The translations under genes were made by a program, and so were the position numbers. The notes under the pieces are model-generated. The model was given only the letters and a program-made list of their open reading frames with translations. It did not search any database and had not been told where the DNA came from. DNA of 55,641 nt. Origin: Flavobacterium sp. FEMGT703F. Its GTDB lineage: Bacteria; Bacteroidota; Bacteroidia; Flavobacteriales; Flavobacteriaceae. Of this stretch, positions 1 to 7,507 are shown piece after piece (position 1 is the stretch's first letter; every line of letters starts with the position of its first letter). The stretch lies in the NCBI GenBank assembly GCA_002786385.1, contig PGCN01000015.1, forward strand, positions 1 to 55,641. Reading direction: 5' to 3'.

Positions 1-79
1 TGAAGCAGCTACCATGTAGCGCGAAAAGCGGGAATACAGACCGCAAATAAAGCCCAAGCCTTTCGCTACAAAAGAAAAA
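1..79. other. Window-edge intergenic stretch
   Basis: No gene can be supported here. The stretch lies downstream of the minus-strand permease. Bases 22-60 resemble bases about 53101-53138 in the metH leader, with shared blocks such as GGAATA, GCAA and CAAGCC, so it may be part of a dispersed repeat cut by the window edge. Confidence 0.4.
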
Positions 80-1339
80 TTATTCGAAACGGATGGATTT
101 TGACGGTGTGATTTTGGTAATGATATAAGAAGGAATGAGCAAAACTACCAAACAAACCACAATGGTACCGATATTGAGGAGCAAAAGATAGAATAGGTTG
201 ATGTCGACCGGCGCTTCGTTAACGTAGTAACTCTCCGGATTGAGTTTGATGATGCCGAAGTATTTTTGAAGCAATAGTAAAGTCAACCCGATGCCATTTC
301 CCCATAACAAACCTCTACCGATTAAGTAAGCTGCATTGTAGAGGAATATTTTCCGGACGGACCAGTTGTTGGCGCCGAGTGATTTTAGAATACCAATCAT
401 TTGGGTTCTTTCTAAAATGAGCACCAAAAGCGCGACTACCATATTAATAGTAGAAACGGCTATCATAACAATTAAGATGACCAATATATTAACGTCGAAG
501 AGTTTTAGCCATTCGAAGATGTAATAGTATTTTTCGACTATGGTTTGGGAATCGAGTGTGGACGAGGTTTCTTGATAAACTTCTTGGCCTTTTTGTTCGA
601 TTTGGGTAAAGTCGTTGACAAAGACTTCGAAGGCACCGACTTGATCAGGCTTCCATTTGTTGATTCTTTGTACATGGCGAATATCTCCTATTACATAAGT
701 AGCGTCGAATTCTTGAAAGCCGGAATTGTATACGCCTACAATTTTAAAATTGCGCAGGTTATAGCCTTCTCCATTTTCTTTCATGAAATAGGTTACGAAT
801 TTATCGTTGTTTTTTAAGCCTAAGCGATTGGCCAGGTATTGCGAGATCAAAACCTCTTCGTTGAGAGTGCTTTTGAAATTGGGCAATCTTCCGGCAACCA
901 AATATTCTTTTAGGTTAGCTGTATCGTAGTCGGCGCCGACACCTTTAAAGATGATACCTTCAAATGCAGTTTCAGTTCGGATGATTCCGGCTTTGCTGGC
1001 AACGGCTTGAATGTGTGCAATACCATCGACTGAGGTGAACTTAGGATAAAAGTTTTGTTTTTTAGAAACGGGCGTAGTACTGACATCCGAATTGTTATCG
1101 TTATACCCGGAAATAATAATATGTCCGTTAAAGGCCGAAACTTTTTGGCGTATCTTTTGTTGCAAGCCAATGCCGGTAGCTATGGAAACCATCATCATGA
1201 TCATTCCGAGCGCTATGGCAGTAATGGCAATTTTTATTATTGGCGCGGATATACTACTTTTATGGTCTTTAGTAGTAATGAGTCTTTTCGCTATAAAATA
1301 GTCTAATTTCAACGGTATGATTTCAAATTTGGTGTTCAA
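80..1339 (-). CDS. FtsX/LolC-E-like ABC transporter permease
   Basis: This is an inner-membrane ABC permease of the MacB/FtsX/LolE type, which works with a separate ATPase to move lipoproteins or other envelope substrates. The layout is typical: one membrane segment at about residues 33-60, a periplasmic domain of about 225 residues, then three membrane segments in the last 140 residues (from about 286). The ILERTQMIGILKSLGA segment after the second membrane helix is characteristic. No ATPase gene is adjacent. The ATG at 1339 overlaps the divergent muramidase gene by 23 bases. A TTG at 1312 would give a start MKLDYFIAKRLI, remove the overlap and fit the N-terminus I expect for the family, so the true start may be there. 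Confidence 0.85.
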   Translation of the reverse strand: MNTKFEIIPLKLDYFIAKRLITTKDHKSSISAPIIKIAITAIALGMIMMMVSIATGIGLQQKIRQKVSAFNGHIIISGYNDNNSDVSTTPVSKKQNFYPKFTSVDGIAHIQAVASKAGIIRTETAFEGIIFKGVGADYDTANLKEYLVAGRLPNFKSTLNEEVLISQYLANRLGLKNNDKFVTYFMKENGEGYNLRNFKIVGVYNSGFQEFDATYVIGDIRHVQRINKWKPDQVGAFEVFVNDFTQIEQKGQEVYQETSSTLDSQTIVEKYYYIFEWLKLFDVNILVILIVMIAVSTINMVVALLVLILERTQMIGILKSLGANNWSVRKIFLYNAAYLIGRGLLWGNGIGLTLLLLQKYFGIIKLNPESYYVNEAPVDINLFYLLLLNIGTIVVCLVVLLIPSYIITKITPSKSIRFE

Positions 1340-2582
1340 AAATACAGTTTTATTCTCGGTTTTGCTAATGGTTTCGTGTGGAGCTTCGCAAGAGAAAAAA
1401 GCGATAAGGGATAAGGTAGAAGATATTCTTCCTAAAAATGTAAAATTCGAAATTCAAACAGGAGCACAAAACACAAATACTTATTTACCTTTATTAAAAG
1501 ATAAAAAAGTCGGCATCGTAACCAATCAAACAGGAGTATTAAGTAACGCTAAAGTCAACCATACTTCAGACCCAAAAAACACAACCATTTCAAGAGAAAC
1601 TGTTCATCTAGTCGATTACCTTTTGGAACAAAAAATCTACGTCCAAAAAATCTACGCACCCGAACACGGTTTTCGCGGTACAGCCGATGCAGGCGAATTG
1701 ATTAAAGACGGTAAAGACACCAAAACAGGCTTACCGATTATTTCGCTGTACGGCAACAACAAAAAACCTAAACCGGAACAATTGGTCGGAATAGATATTA
1801 TGGTCTTTGATTTGCAAGATGTGGGTGCACGTTTCTACACTTATATTTCATCTTTACATTATATCATGGAAGCTTGTGCAGAAAATAATATTCCGTTGCT
1901 GGTTTTGGACAGGCCAAATCCGAACGGAAGTATTGTTGACGGACCGCTATTGGAAAAAGAATACACCAGTTTTGTGGGCATGCATCCTATTCCGTTGCTA
2001 CACGGGATGACGATAGGCGAATACGCGCAAATGATTAACGGTCAAAAATGGTTGAAAAACGGCATACAATGTCAACTGACTGTTATTCCGTGTTTAAATT
2101 ACAACCGAGAAAGGTCGTATTCCTTACCCGTGAAACCATCGCCGAATTTACCCAACGACCAAGCCATCAATTTATATGCGAGTTTGTGTTTGTTTGAAGG
2201 TACGAATGTGAGTGTTGGTCGAGGAACAGAGAAGCAATTTCAAATCTACGGCTCGCCGTTTTTACCAAAAAGCGACTTTAGTTTCACACCGGTGCCAAAT
2301 TTCGGAGCCAAAGAACCGATGCACAAAGACCAACTTTGTTATGGCGAAGATTTGACTCAAATTAAAAAAGTAAGCCGTTTGGAACTAAAATGGCTGATTA
2401 AAGCCTATCAAACTACGGCGGATCAATCGAAATTCTTTAATGACTTTTTCACCAAATTGGCCGGAACCAAAAAACTACAACAACAAATTATGGCCGGAAC
2501 CTCGGAAGAAGACATCAGAACTTCTTGGCAAAAAGACCTCGAAGCCTTTAAAGCGATGCGAAAACCTTATTTGCTGTATTGA
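1317..2582 (+). CDS. DUF1343 exo-beta-N-acetylmuramidase, NamZ-like lipoprotein
   Basis: This protein belongs to the DUF1343 family, whose studied member NamZ releases MurNAc from the non-reducing end of peptidoglycan fragments, so a role in cell-wall recycling is likely. A lipoprotein signal ends in LLMVSC with the lipid Cys at residue 21. The family blocks VGIVTNQTG (65-73), APEHGFRGTADAGE (114-127) and FDLQDVGARFYTYISS (about 164-179) are present, and 421 residues is the normal length. The start at 1317 lies inside the 5' end of the divergent permease frame. A GTG at 1332 would also leave a good signal peptide. Its 3' end overlaps the next minus-strand gene by 16 bases. Confidence 0.9.
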   Translation: MISNLVFKNTVLFSVLLMVSCGASQEKKAIRDKVEDILPKNVKFEIQTGAQNTNTYLPLLKDKKVGIVTNQTGVLSNAKVNHTSDPKNTTISRETVHLVDYLLEQKIYVQKIYAPEHGFRGTADAGELIKDGKDTKTGLPIISLYGNNKKPKPEQLVGIDIMVFDLQDVGARFYTYISSLHYIMEACAENNIPLLVLDRPNPNGSIVDGPLLEKEYTSFVGMHPIPLLHGMTIGEYAQMINGQKWLKNGIQCQLTVIPCLNYNRERSYSLPVKPSPNLPNDQAINLYASLCLFEGTNVSVGRGTEKQFQIYGSPFLPKSDFSFTPVPNFGAKEPMHKDQLCYGEDLTQIKKVSRLELKWLIKAYQTTADQSKFFNDFFTKLAGTKKLQQQIMAGTSEEDIRTSWQKDLEAFKAMRKPYLLY

Positions 2583-2821
2583 TTTTCCTTTTGCATCAGC
2601 GATTTAAAAAAGGAGAACATCAAGTAAAGTATGCAAAACAAACCGGACAGCAAACCAAACAAGAATATTGAGAGCATAAACACCTCGTACATTTGGTATA
2701 GCAAAGAATTTTGCGGCACATCCGAGTCTAACCAGTAGCCCACAAACGAGAGGAAAAGGGACAAGAAATAAATCAGTATCAAGTAACGGGCTACTTTTTT
2801 CATAACGCTTCTTTTTATCAA
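2567..2821 (-). CDS. Small membrane protein of unknown function
   Basis: I do not recognise this 84-residue protein. It has two hydrophobic segments, about residues 12-30 and 46-72, and a lysine-rich C-terminus, so it is probably a two-pass inner-membrane protein. The second Met (residue 7, MKKVARYLIL) is an equally good start. It converges on the NamZ gene with a 16-base overlap and lies 19 bases downstream of the PH-domain gene, so it may be the last gene of that small operon. Confidence 0.6.
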   Translation of the reverse strand: MIKRSVMKKVARYLILIYFLSLFLSFVGYWLDSDVPQNSLLYQMYEVFMLSIFLFGLLSGLFCILYLMFSFFKSLMQKENQYSK

Positions 2822-2840
2822 AAACGAAAAAAGAGCCGAT

Positions 2841-3236
2841 TTATTGTAGCACTACTTCAATAGAAGGATTGATACTGAGCAATTCCGCTATGAAAGCCGA
2901 TCGGTCTTTGGGAGAAATCAGGATTTCATCATATTTATTGTAAACGATAGCAATTCGATTCAGCGATAAAGCAGGCGAACTTAGCGGATTGTTGGTGCGG
3001 TATACTTTTTTAATCGAATGGATGTCGATTTTGGTAGTCCAAACTTTGAGTTGTTCGCCTACTATTTTGTATTGAATAGACCAAAACATGAAAAAAAATA
3101 AAATCAACAAGCCAAAAAACACCAAAGACATCAGGTAGTCTTTATTGATAATACCTTCTATTACAGGATAACCGAAAAGAGCTCCGATAAGGATAATCAA
3201 CCACCAATCGATTTTAGATTTGTACACTTTCATCAT
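2841..3236 (-). CDS. Membrane protein with bacterial PH-like domain
   Basis: The frame is open further upstream, but the likely start is the ATG at 3236 (MMKVYKSKIDWW), which overlaps the TGA of the upstream YkgJ gene as ATGATGA. This gives about 131 residues. Two hydrophobic segments lie near the N-terminus. After them a beta-rich part (IDIHSIKKVYRTNNPLSSPALSLNRIAIVY followed by ILISPKDRSAFIAELLSINP) has the look of the bacterial PH / DUF304-type domain; the phrase ISPKDRSAFIAEL is common in this group in Bacteroidetes. The function is unknown. The start overlap implies translational coupling. Confidence 0.7.
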   Translation of the reverse strand: MMKVYKSKIDWWLIILIGALFGYPVIEGIINKDYLMSLVFFGLLILFFFMFWSIQYKIVGEQLKVWTTKIDIHSIKKVYRTNNPLSSPALSLNRIAIVYNKYDEILISPKDRSAFIAELLSINPSIEVVLQ

Positions 3237-3733
3237 AACGGTAATTTTTTCTTCATTTCTTCTACTATGTTGTAGGCAGCCGGACAAATGGCTACATTCT
3301 TCAAAGTCAAATCTGAAATTTGTTGGAACTTCTTGCGATCGGTGTGCGGGAATTCGCGACAAGCTTTCGGGCGAACGTCATAAATCATACAGTAATTTTG
3401 GGCATCTAAAAACGTACACGGCACGCTTTGCAACACATAATCGTTGTCTTCGTCTATGTGCAAGTATTGGTCAATAAACTGCTGTGGTTTCTGTTTGAAA
3501 TGTTTAGCTATTCGCTCGATATCAGCCAAAGTAAACAATGGCCCGGTAGTTTTGCAGCAGTTGGCACAAGTCAAACAATCCGTTCGCTTAAACTCGGCTT
3601 CGTGCAAATCCTGCATCACATAGTCTAAATTTTTGGGTGTTTTCTTTTTCAGCTTATCAAAATACTTTTTGTTTTCGATATGCTTATCTTTGGCTAACTT
3701 TTGGATTTCGTTTAAGGAAGGCTTCAAACTCAT
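3233..3733 (-). CDS. YkgJ family cysteine-cluster protein
   Basis: This 166-residue protein carries the cysteine pattern of the YkgJ/UPF0153 family, thought to bind zinc or an iron-sulfur cluster. The cysteines are at 53, 56, 59, 60, 106, 115, 125 and 150, including CLTCANCC and YDVRPKACREFP. The biochemical function of the family is not settled. The N-terminal 50 residues are basic and helical. It is the first gene of a likely operon with the PH-domain protein, whose start codon overlaps its stop. The gene on the other side is divergent. Confidence 0.85.
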   Translation of the reverse strand: MSLKPSLNEIQKLAKDKHIENKKYFDKLKKKTPKNLDYVMQDLHEAEFKRTDCLTCANCCKTTGPLFTLADIERIAKHFKQKPQQFIDQYLHIDEDNDYVLQSVPCTFLDAQNYCMIYDVRPKACREFPHTDRKKFQQISDLTLKNVAICPAAYNIVEEMKKKLPL

Positions 3734-3860
3734 ACCACAAAATTAAACAACTTTGAATAAACCACCTGTAAAAACATTCAAAAACTCAGTCACAAAGTAA
3801 CTCAGTAATGACACGAGCGAAGCGACTGCATTTGACCTTTAAAAACAATATTAACTACAA

Positions 3861-4562
3861 ATGAAAGATTTATTCGGCCAAGCCATACTTGATTACCAAA
3901 CTCAAAATGCTCCGGAAGGTTTGGTTACCGAAACCAACATTTCGGAAGCCGATGAGATGAGTGTTGCCTACCTGTTCCGCACCTATCAAGATATGCCGAA
4001 AATAGAAAAGAAAGCACTCCAACTGGCCAAAGGCAAAATCCTCGATGTAGGTTGCGGTGCCGGCAGTCACAGTTTGTTCTTACAGCAAAAAGGGTTTGAA
4101 GTAACGGCTATCGATATTTCGCCAAAAGCCATTCAAGCTTGTCAGTTGCGTGGTGTAAAAGACGCGCGCATACAACATTTGTTGGAGCTGGAAAACGAAC
4201 AATTCGACACCATACTTTTGCTTATGAACGGCACAGGAATCTTCGGAACCTTAGCTGAAACCTCCAAATACTTGCAAAAACTCAAATCGCTTTTAACGCC
4301 TAACGGCCAAATTCTAATTGATAGTTCCGACATTATTTACATGTTCGACCAAGACGAAGACGGTGCTTATATGGTTCCGGCCACGGGTTATTACGGCGAG
4401 TTAACTTTCAACGTGAGTTACAAAGCGCAAACTGAAGACGCTTTCCCTTGGTTGTATCTCGATTATAACACCCTGCAAAATGCCGCGCACGCCAATGGTT
4501 TGCAATGCGAACTATTGCTGGAAGGCAACCATTTCGATTATTTGGCAAGACTGACCACTTAA
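3861..4562 (+). CDS. Class I SAM-dependent methyltransferase
   Basis: This is a Rossmann-fold methyltransferase of 233 residues. Motif I is ILDVGCGAGSHSLFL (from residue 60), the acidic motif II is VTAIDISPKAIQAC, and the post-I region FDTILLLMNGTGIFGTL follows. The substrate cannot be told from the sequence; the family includes small-molecule and protein methylases. The start ATG sits after an AT-rich stretch with no strong Shine-Dalgarno, as is usual in Bacteroidetes. The gene stands alone, divergent from YkgJ and convergent with the class V aminotransferase, with repeat element copy A between the two 3' ends. Confidence 0.85.
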   Translation: MKDLFGQAILDYQTQNAPEGLVTETNISEADEMSVAYLFRTYQDMPKIEKKALQLAKGKILDVGCGAGSHSLFLQQKGFEVTAIDISPKAIQACQLRGVKDARIQHLLELENEQFDTILLLMNGTGIFGTLAETSKYLQKLKSLLTPNGQILIDSSDIIYMFDQDEDGAYMVPATGYYGELTFNVSYKAQTEDAFPWLYLDYNTLQNAAHANGLQCELLLEGNHFDYLARLTT

Positions 4563-4574
4563 AGTTATTGATTT

Positions 4575-4724
4575 TAGGAGCTGTTTCCCGCTTTCCGCAG
4601 TATCTTTTTACGAGTTCTCGATACATTTTGTTTCCCACAACTTAAATAAATTGAGTGACTGTTACAGCAGGAAACAAAACACTCGAACTGTCGTAAAAAG
4701 GATACTTGCTGCAATCGGGGCTAG
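4575..4724 (-). repeat. Intergenic palindromic element, copy A (long form)
   Basis: Read on the minus strand it begins CTAGCCCCGATTGCAG and ends GCGGAAAGCGGGAAACAGCTCC. Inner arms GTATCCTTTTTACG and CGTAAAAAGATAC pair with each other, and a second pair of GGAAACAAAA/TTTTGTTTCC arms lies inside. It sits between two convergent genes. The same ends occur at 16350, 26645 and 48124. It may act as a bidirectional terminator, a structured RNA or a non-autonomous mobile repeat. Confidence 0.8.
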
Positions 4725-4728
4725 GATT

Positions 4729-5889
4729 TTAGCGTGGAATCAAATCAGTCGTTTTCAAGATGTCTTCCAAAGCGCGGTACAACACGTCCAAATCTTCCTG
4801 CGTATTATAAGCATTAATCGAATATCTTAAATACACTTTGTCGTTCAATGGCATCACCGGAATTTGAATTTTATATTGGTTATAAAGTAAGTCTTTTAAC
4901 TCGGCAGGTTTGTTAGTTTTCAAAGGAATACTGGCCATCTGACCTAAAAATTCAGAAGTAATTGGTGCAATAGGTTGGGTTTGCAACAAATCGCAAAAGC
5001 GTTGGTAATTCTCGAAAACGATTTGTTTGCACGCTTCAGATTTCGCTTTCCAATCGTTTTCCCTTAAAAAATGGATAACCGTAGGCGTACACAAAAAAGC
5101 CGAATGGTCGTTCGTACCTTGGTATTCGTGGTAATCTAAAAACCGACTTTCACTCGGCGCCAAACTTTCGTAACCCCAACTTACCACCAGCGGATCAATA
5201 TCGTCTTGGAATTCCTTTTTCACATACAAAAACGAACTGCCTTTAGGCGCCAACATCCATTTGTGCAAAGTGCCGGTGTAGAAATCCGGATTCAAATCGG
5301 CTAGATCCAAATCAATATGACCGGGAACGTGTGCGCCATCTACTATAGTAATCAATCCTAACTCCTGCGCTTTATCGCAAATTTCCTTAACCGGAAAAAT
5401 CAAAGCCGTTGAACTCGAAATGTGATTTAAAAACACCACTTTGGTTTTGTTGGTGTAGCCTTTCCAAAATTCGGCTATTATTTGTTCTTTGGAAACCACA
5501 GGCAAAGTTATCGGTTGGCGCACATATTTAGCTCCTGATTTTTTACAGTAAAAATGCCACGTTCTGTCCATGGCACCGTACTCATGATTGGTTGCTAAAA
5601 TTTCATCTCCGGGTTGCAATTGCAAACTGCGCATGACAGTATTGATGGCAACAGTCGGATTGGGAACAAAGAAAAAATCTTTTGGGTTACAGCCAATAAA
5701 TTCGCCCAACGGTGCTTTGGCTTGCTTTAAGTATACCGGTAATTTCTTCTGAATAAAATGAACCGGATCCAATTCGAGTTCGCGTTGGAATCGTTGGAAC
5801 TCGACAAAAATGGGTTGCGGACAAGCGCCAAAGGAACCATGATTTAAAAAGGTAATAGTAGAATCTAATAAAAATTGGGAAGTATTCAT
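4729..5889 (-). CDS. PLP-dependent class V aminotransferase (isopenicillin-N-epimerase-like)
   Basis: This enzyme is a fold-type I, class V PLP enzyme of the cysteine desulfurase / isopenicillin N epimerase-like group. The start at 5889 (MNTSQFLLDS...) is preferred over the longer open frame because it leads straight into the family N-terminus FLNHGSFGACP. PLP-binding features are VDGAHVPGHIDLDL (Asp184) and the Schiff-base lysine in GTLHKWMLAPKG (Lys210). The length of 386 residues is normal. The substrate is unknown. Two secreted TonB-domain proteins lie just upstream on the same strand, 63 bases away, but no functional link is evident. Confidence 0.85.
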   Translation of the reverse strand: MNTSQFLLDSTITFLNHGSFGACPQPIFVEFQRFQRELELDPVHFIQKKLPVYLKQAKAPLGEFIGCNPKDFFFVPNPTVAINTVMRSLQLQPGDEILATNHEYGAMDRTWHFYCKKSGAKYVRQPITLPVVSKEQIIAEFWKGYTNKTKVVFLNHISSSTALIFPVKEICDKAQELGLITIVDGAHVPGHIDLDLADLNPDFYTGTLHKWMLAPKGSSFLYVKKEFQDDIDPLVVSWGYESLAPSESRFLDYHEYQGTNDHSAFLCTPTVIHFLRENDWKAKSEACKQIVFENYQRFCDLLQTQPIAPITSEFLGQMASIPLKTNKPAELKDLLYNQYKIQIPVMPLNDKVYLRYSINAYNTQEDLDVLYRALEDILKTTDLIPR

Positions 5890-5952
5890 GTTTTGAATTG
5901 ATGATTTAAGGTGTAAAAATAAAAAATCCCAAAACAAGTTTGGGATAGTATT

Positions 5953-6354
5953 TTAATTTGCGGCAAGAGCAATCGGCAATCCGAATTGACAACGAACCGG
6001 AACATTTTTTTGAGTGGCTGGTTTCCATTTCGGGCAATTGAGCAACACCCTTTTAGCCTCTTCCGCCGTACCGAAACCACAATCTTTTAAAATTTTCACT
6101 TCGGTTACTGAACCGTCTTTTTCAATTACAAATGACACAATTACTCTACCGCCAGGGAACTTTTTATCCTTTGGCGCTTTGAAGTTTTGACCTATGTACT
6201 TGTAAAATTCGGAAATTCCACCGGGGAATTCTGGTTTCTCCTCTAATGAAGCTAGACTGTAGGTTGACTCAATTATTTCTGTCGGTTGGTTGGTTTCTTG
6301 TGCCTTTACAAAAAGTGTGACACAACAAAACAGAACAGTGTAAATGATTTTCAT
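5953..6354 (-). CDS. Secreted stand-alone TonB C-terminal-domain protein
   Basis: A 133-residue protein with a Sec signal peptide (MKIIYTVLFCCVTLFVKAQ) followed directly by a TonB_C domain: FPGGISEFYKYIGQNF, GGRVIVSFVIEKDGSVTEV and GFGTAEEAKRVLLNCPKWKPA. Unlike a true TonB it lacks a membrane anchor that stays in the inner membrane and lacks the proline-rich linker. It is therefore likely a free periplasmic protein. Its domain closely matches that of the TonB at 10336-11127. It follows a paralogue by 10 bases, so the two are cotranscribed. Whether it touches TonB-dependent receptors is not known. Confidence 0.85.
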   Translation of the reverse strand: MKIIYTVLFCCVTLFVKAQETNQPTEIIESTYSLASLEEKPEFPGGISEFYKYIGQNFKAPKDKKFPGGRVIVSFVIEKDGSVTEVKILKDCGFGTAEEAKRVLLNCPKWKPATQKNVPVRCQFGLPIALAAN

Positions 6355-6364
6355 AGAATGTATT

Positions 6365-6751
6365 TTATTTTCTTCTGAAGTTCATCGGATATTTGATTTC
6401 GATACTAATGGGTTTGCCGCCTCTTTTGGCTGGTTCCCATTTCGGACACAACTTAAGAACGCGTATCATTTCTTTAGCCGATTCGACGTCCAGCATTTGC
6501 ACAATTTTGATTCCGGTCACATTGCCTTCTACATCAATAGTAAAAGCGGCAACCATAGTCCCTTCTTTGGTAACTTTTCGGTAATCAAAAATATTATTTA
6601 CAAACTCATCAAACTTCTCTAAACCGCCACCTCGGAATTTGGCTTCAATACGATCTCCGGACAAATACACTTCATCTTCACCATCAATTTGGGCAGTTCC
6701 TAAAAAAGGCAAGAAGAGTAAACCGATAAAAAGTAAAAATTTTTTTTTCAT
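6365..6751 (-). CDS. Secreted stand-alone TonB C-terminal-domain protein, paralogue
   Basis: A 128-residue protein with a signal peptide (MKKKFLLFIGLLFLPFLGTAQ) and a TonB_C-type domain (FRGGGLEKFDEFVNNIF, MVAAFTIDVEGNVTGIKIV, AKEMIRVLKLCPKWEPAKRGGKP). It is more diverged than its neighbour, for example FRGGGLEKF where the others have FPGG. It starts 2 bases after the stop of queE, so it probably belongs to the queE transcript. Like its partner it has no transmembrane anchor or proline-rich spacer after signal cleavage. The function is unknown. Confidence 0.8.
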   Translation of the reverse strand: MKKKFLLFIGLLFLPFLGTAQIDGEDEVYLSGDRIEAKFRGGGLEKFDEFVNNIFDYRKVTKEGTMVAAFTIDVEGNVTGIKIVQMLDVESAKEMIRVLKLCPKWEPAKRGGKPISIEIKYPMNFRRK

Positions 6752-6753
6752 TA

Positions 6754-7386
6754 TTAAGGTATATTCAAATATTTATGCGTTTGCAATGATACACGCCATT
6801 TAGGGTTGTTCATTACATAATCTACAATCAACGGCGTCATTTCCTCTTTTTTGCTCCATTCGGGTTGCAGGAAAAGAATGGCGTTTGGATTGACTTTAGC
6901 GGCTTGTTCTTCGGCAAAAATAAAATCGTGTTTGTTGTAAATGATTACTTTGAGTTCGTTAGCTATTGCGTAAGCTTCGGCCACCGGGAGTTTATTCTTT
7001 TTAGGCGACAAACAAAACCAATCCCAAGTTCCGGAAACCGGATAAGCCCCGGAAGTTTCAATGTGGACTTTTCGTTTTTTTTCTTTTAACTTTTGGGTAA
7101 GCAATGTCATGTCCCACGTAAGCGGTTCACCACCGGTTACTACTACTGTATCGGCATATTGAGAAGCATTTTCCACTATAGCATCCGTGTTTGTTGGCGG
7201 ATGCAATTCGGCATTCCAACTTTCTTTCACATCGCACCAATGACAACCTACATCGCAACCTCCGATTCGGATAAAATAAGCTGCGGTTCCGGTGTGAAAC
7301 CCTTCTCCTTGTATGGTGTAAAATTCTTCCATCAACGGAAGCATTGCTCCTTTGTCGACGGCTAATTGTATTTCTTTTTTTAACAT
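6754..7386 (-). CDS. queE: 7-carboxy-7-deazaguanine synthase
   Basis: QueE is a radical SAM enzyme that contracts 6-carboxytetrahydropterin to 7-carboxy-7-deazaguanine in the queuosine tRNA-modification pathway. The N-terminus has FYTIQGEGFHTGTAAYFIRIGGC. The cluster-binding cysteines are C44, C48 and C51 (CDVGCHWC, CX3CX2C). The SAM-binding VTGGEPL motif and the late LQTHKYLNIP ending are also typical. 210 residues is the usual length. A later pathway enzyme, QueA, is also in the window at 26768-27817. A clear TATCTTTG promoter element lies 18 bases upstream of the start. Confidence 0.95.
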   Translation of the reverse strand: MLKKEIQLAVDKGAMLPLMEEFYTIQGEGFHTGTAAYFIRIGGCDVGCHWCDVKESWNAELHPPTNTDAIVENASQYADTVVVTGGEPLTWDMTLLTQKLKEKKRKVHIETSGAYPVSGTWDWFCLSPKKNKLPVAEAYAIANELKVIIYNKHDFIFAEEQAAKVNPNAILFLQPEWSKKEEMTPLIVDYVMNNPKWRVSLQTHKYLNIP

Positions 7387-7403
7387 AATTCAATTCTTGC
7401 CTG

Positions 7404-7411
7404 CAAAGATA
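7404..7411 (-). promoter_or_regulatory. Bacteroidetes-type -7 element for queE
   Basis: Minus-strand TATCTTTG is an exact TAnnTTTG match ending 18 bases before the queE start. A convincing -33 TTG at the right distance is not clear, so only the -7 box is given. Confidence 0.6.
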
Positions 7412-7455
7412 CTTATTTTAAAGACAGTTGATTTGAAAAAGCAAATTGACCCAAT

Positions 7456-7487
7456 AAAAAAACCGCCTTGAAAAAAAGGCGGTTTTA
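7456..7487 (-). terminator. Intrinsic terminator after the TPR gene
   Basis: The inverted repeat AAAACCGCCTT / AAGGCGGTTTT surrounds a short loop and, read on the minus strand, is followed by a T-run. It lies about 20 bases past the stop of the TPR gene and closes the exbB-tonB operon. Confidence 0.9.
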
Positions 7488-7507
7488 GGGTAATGACTAG
7501 AAAAGTC

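Noticed and set aside
1..79. Possible tRNA or small RNA at the left edge (several short inverted bits such as GTAGC/GCTAC)
   Set aside because: No cloverleaf with T-loop GTTCGANTC and no CCA-like acceptor; the inverted bits are too short.
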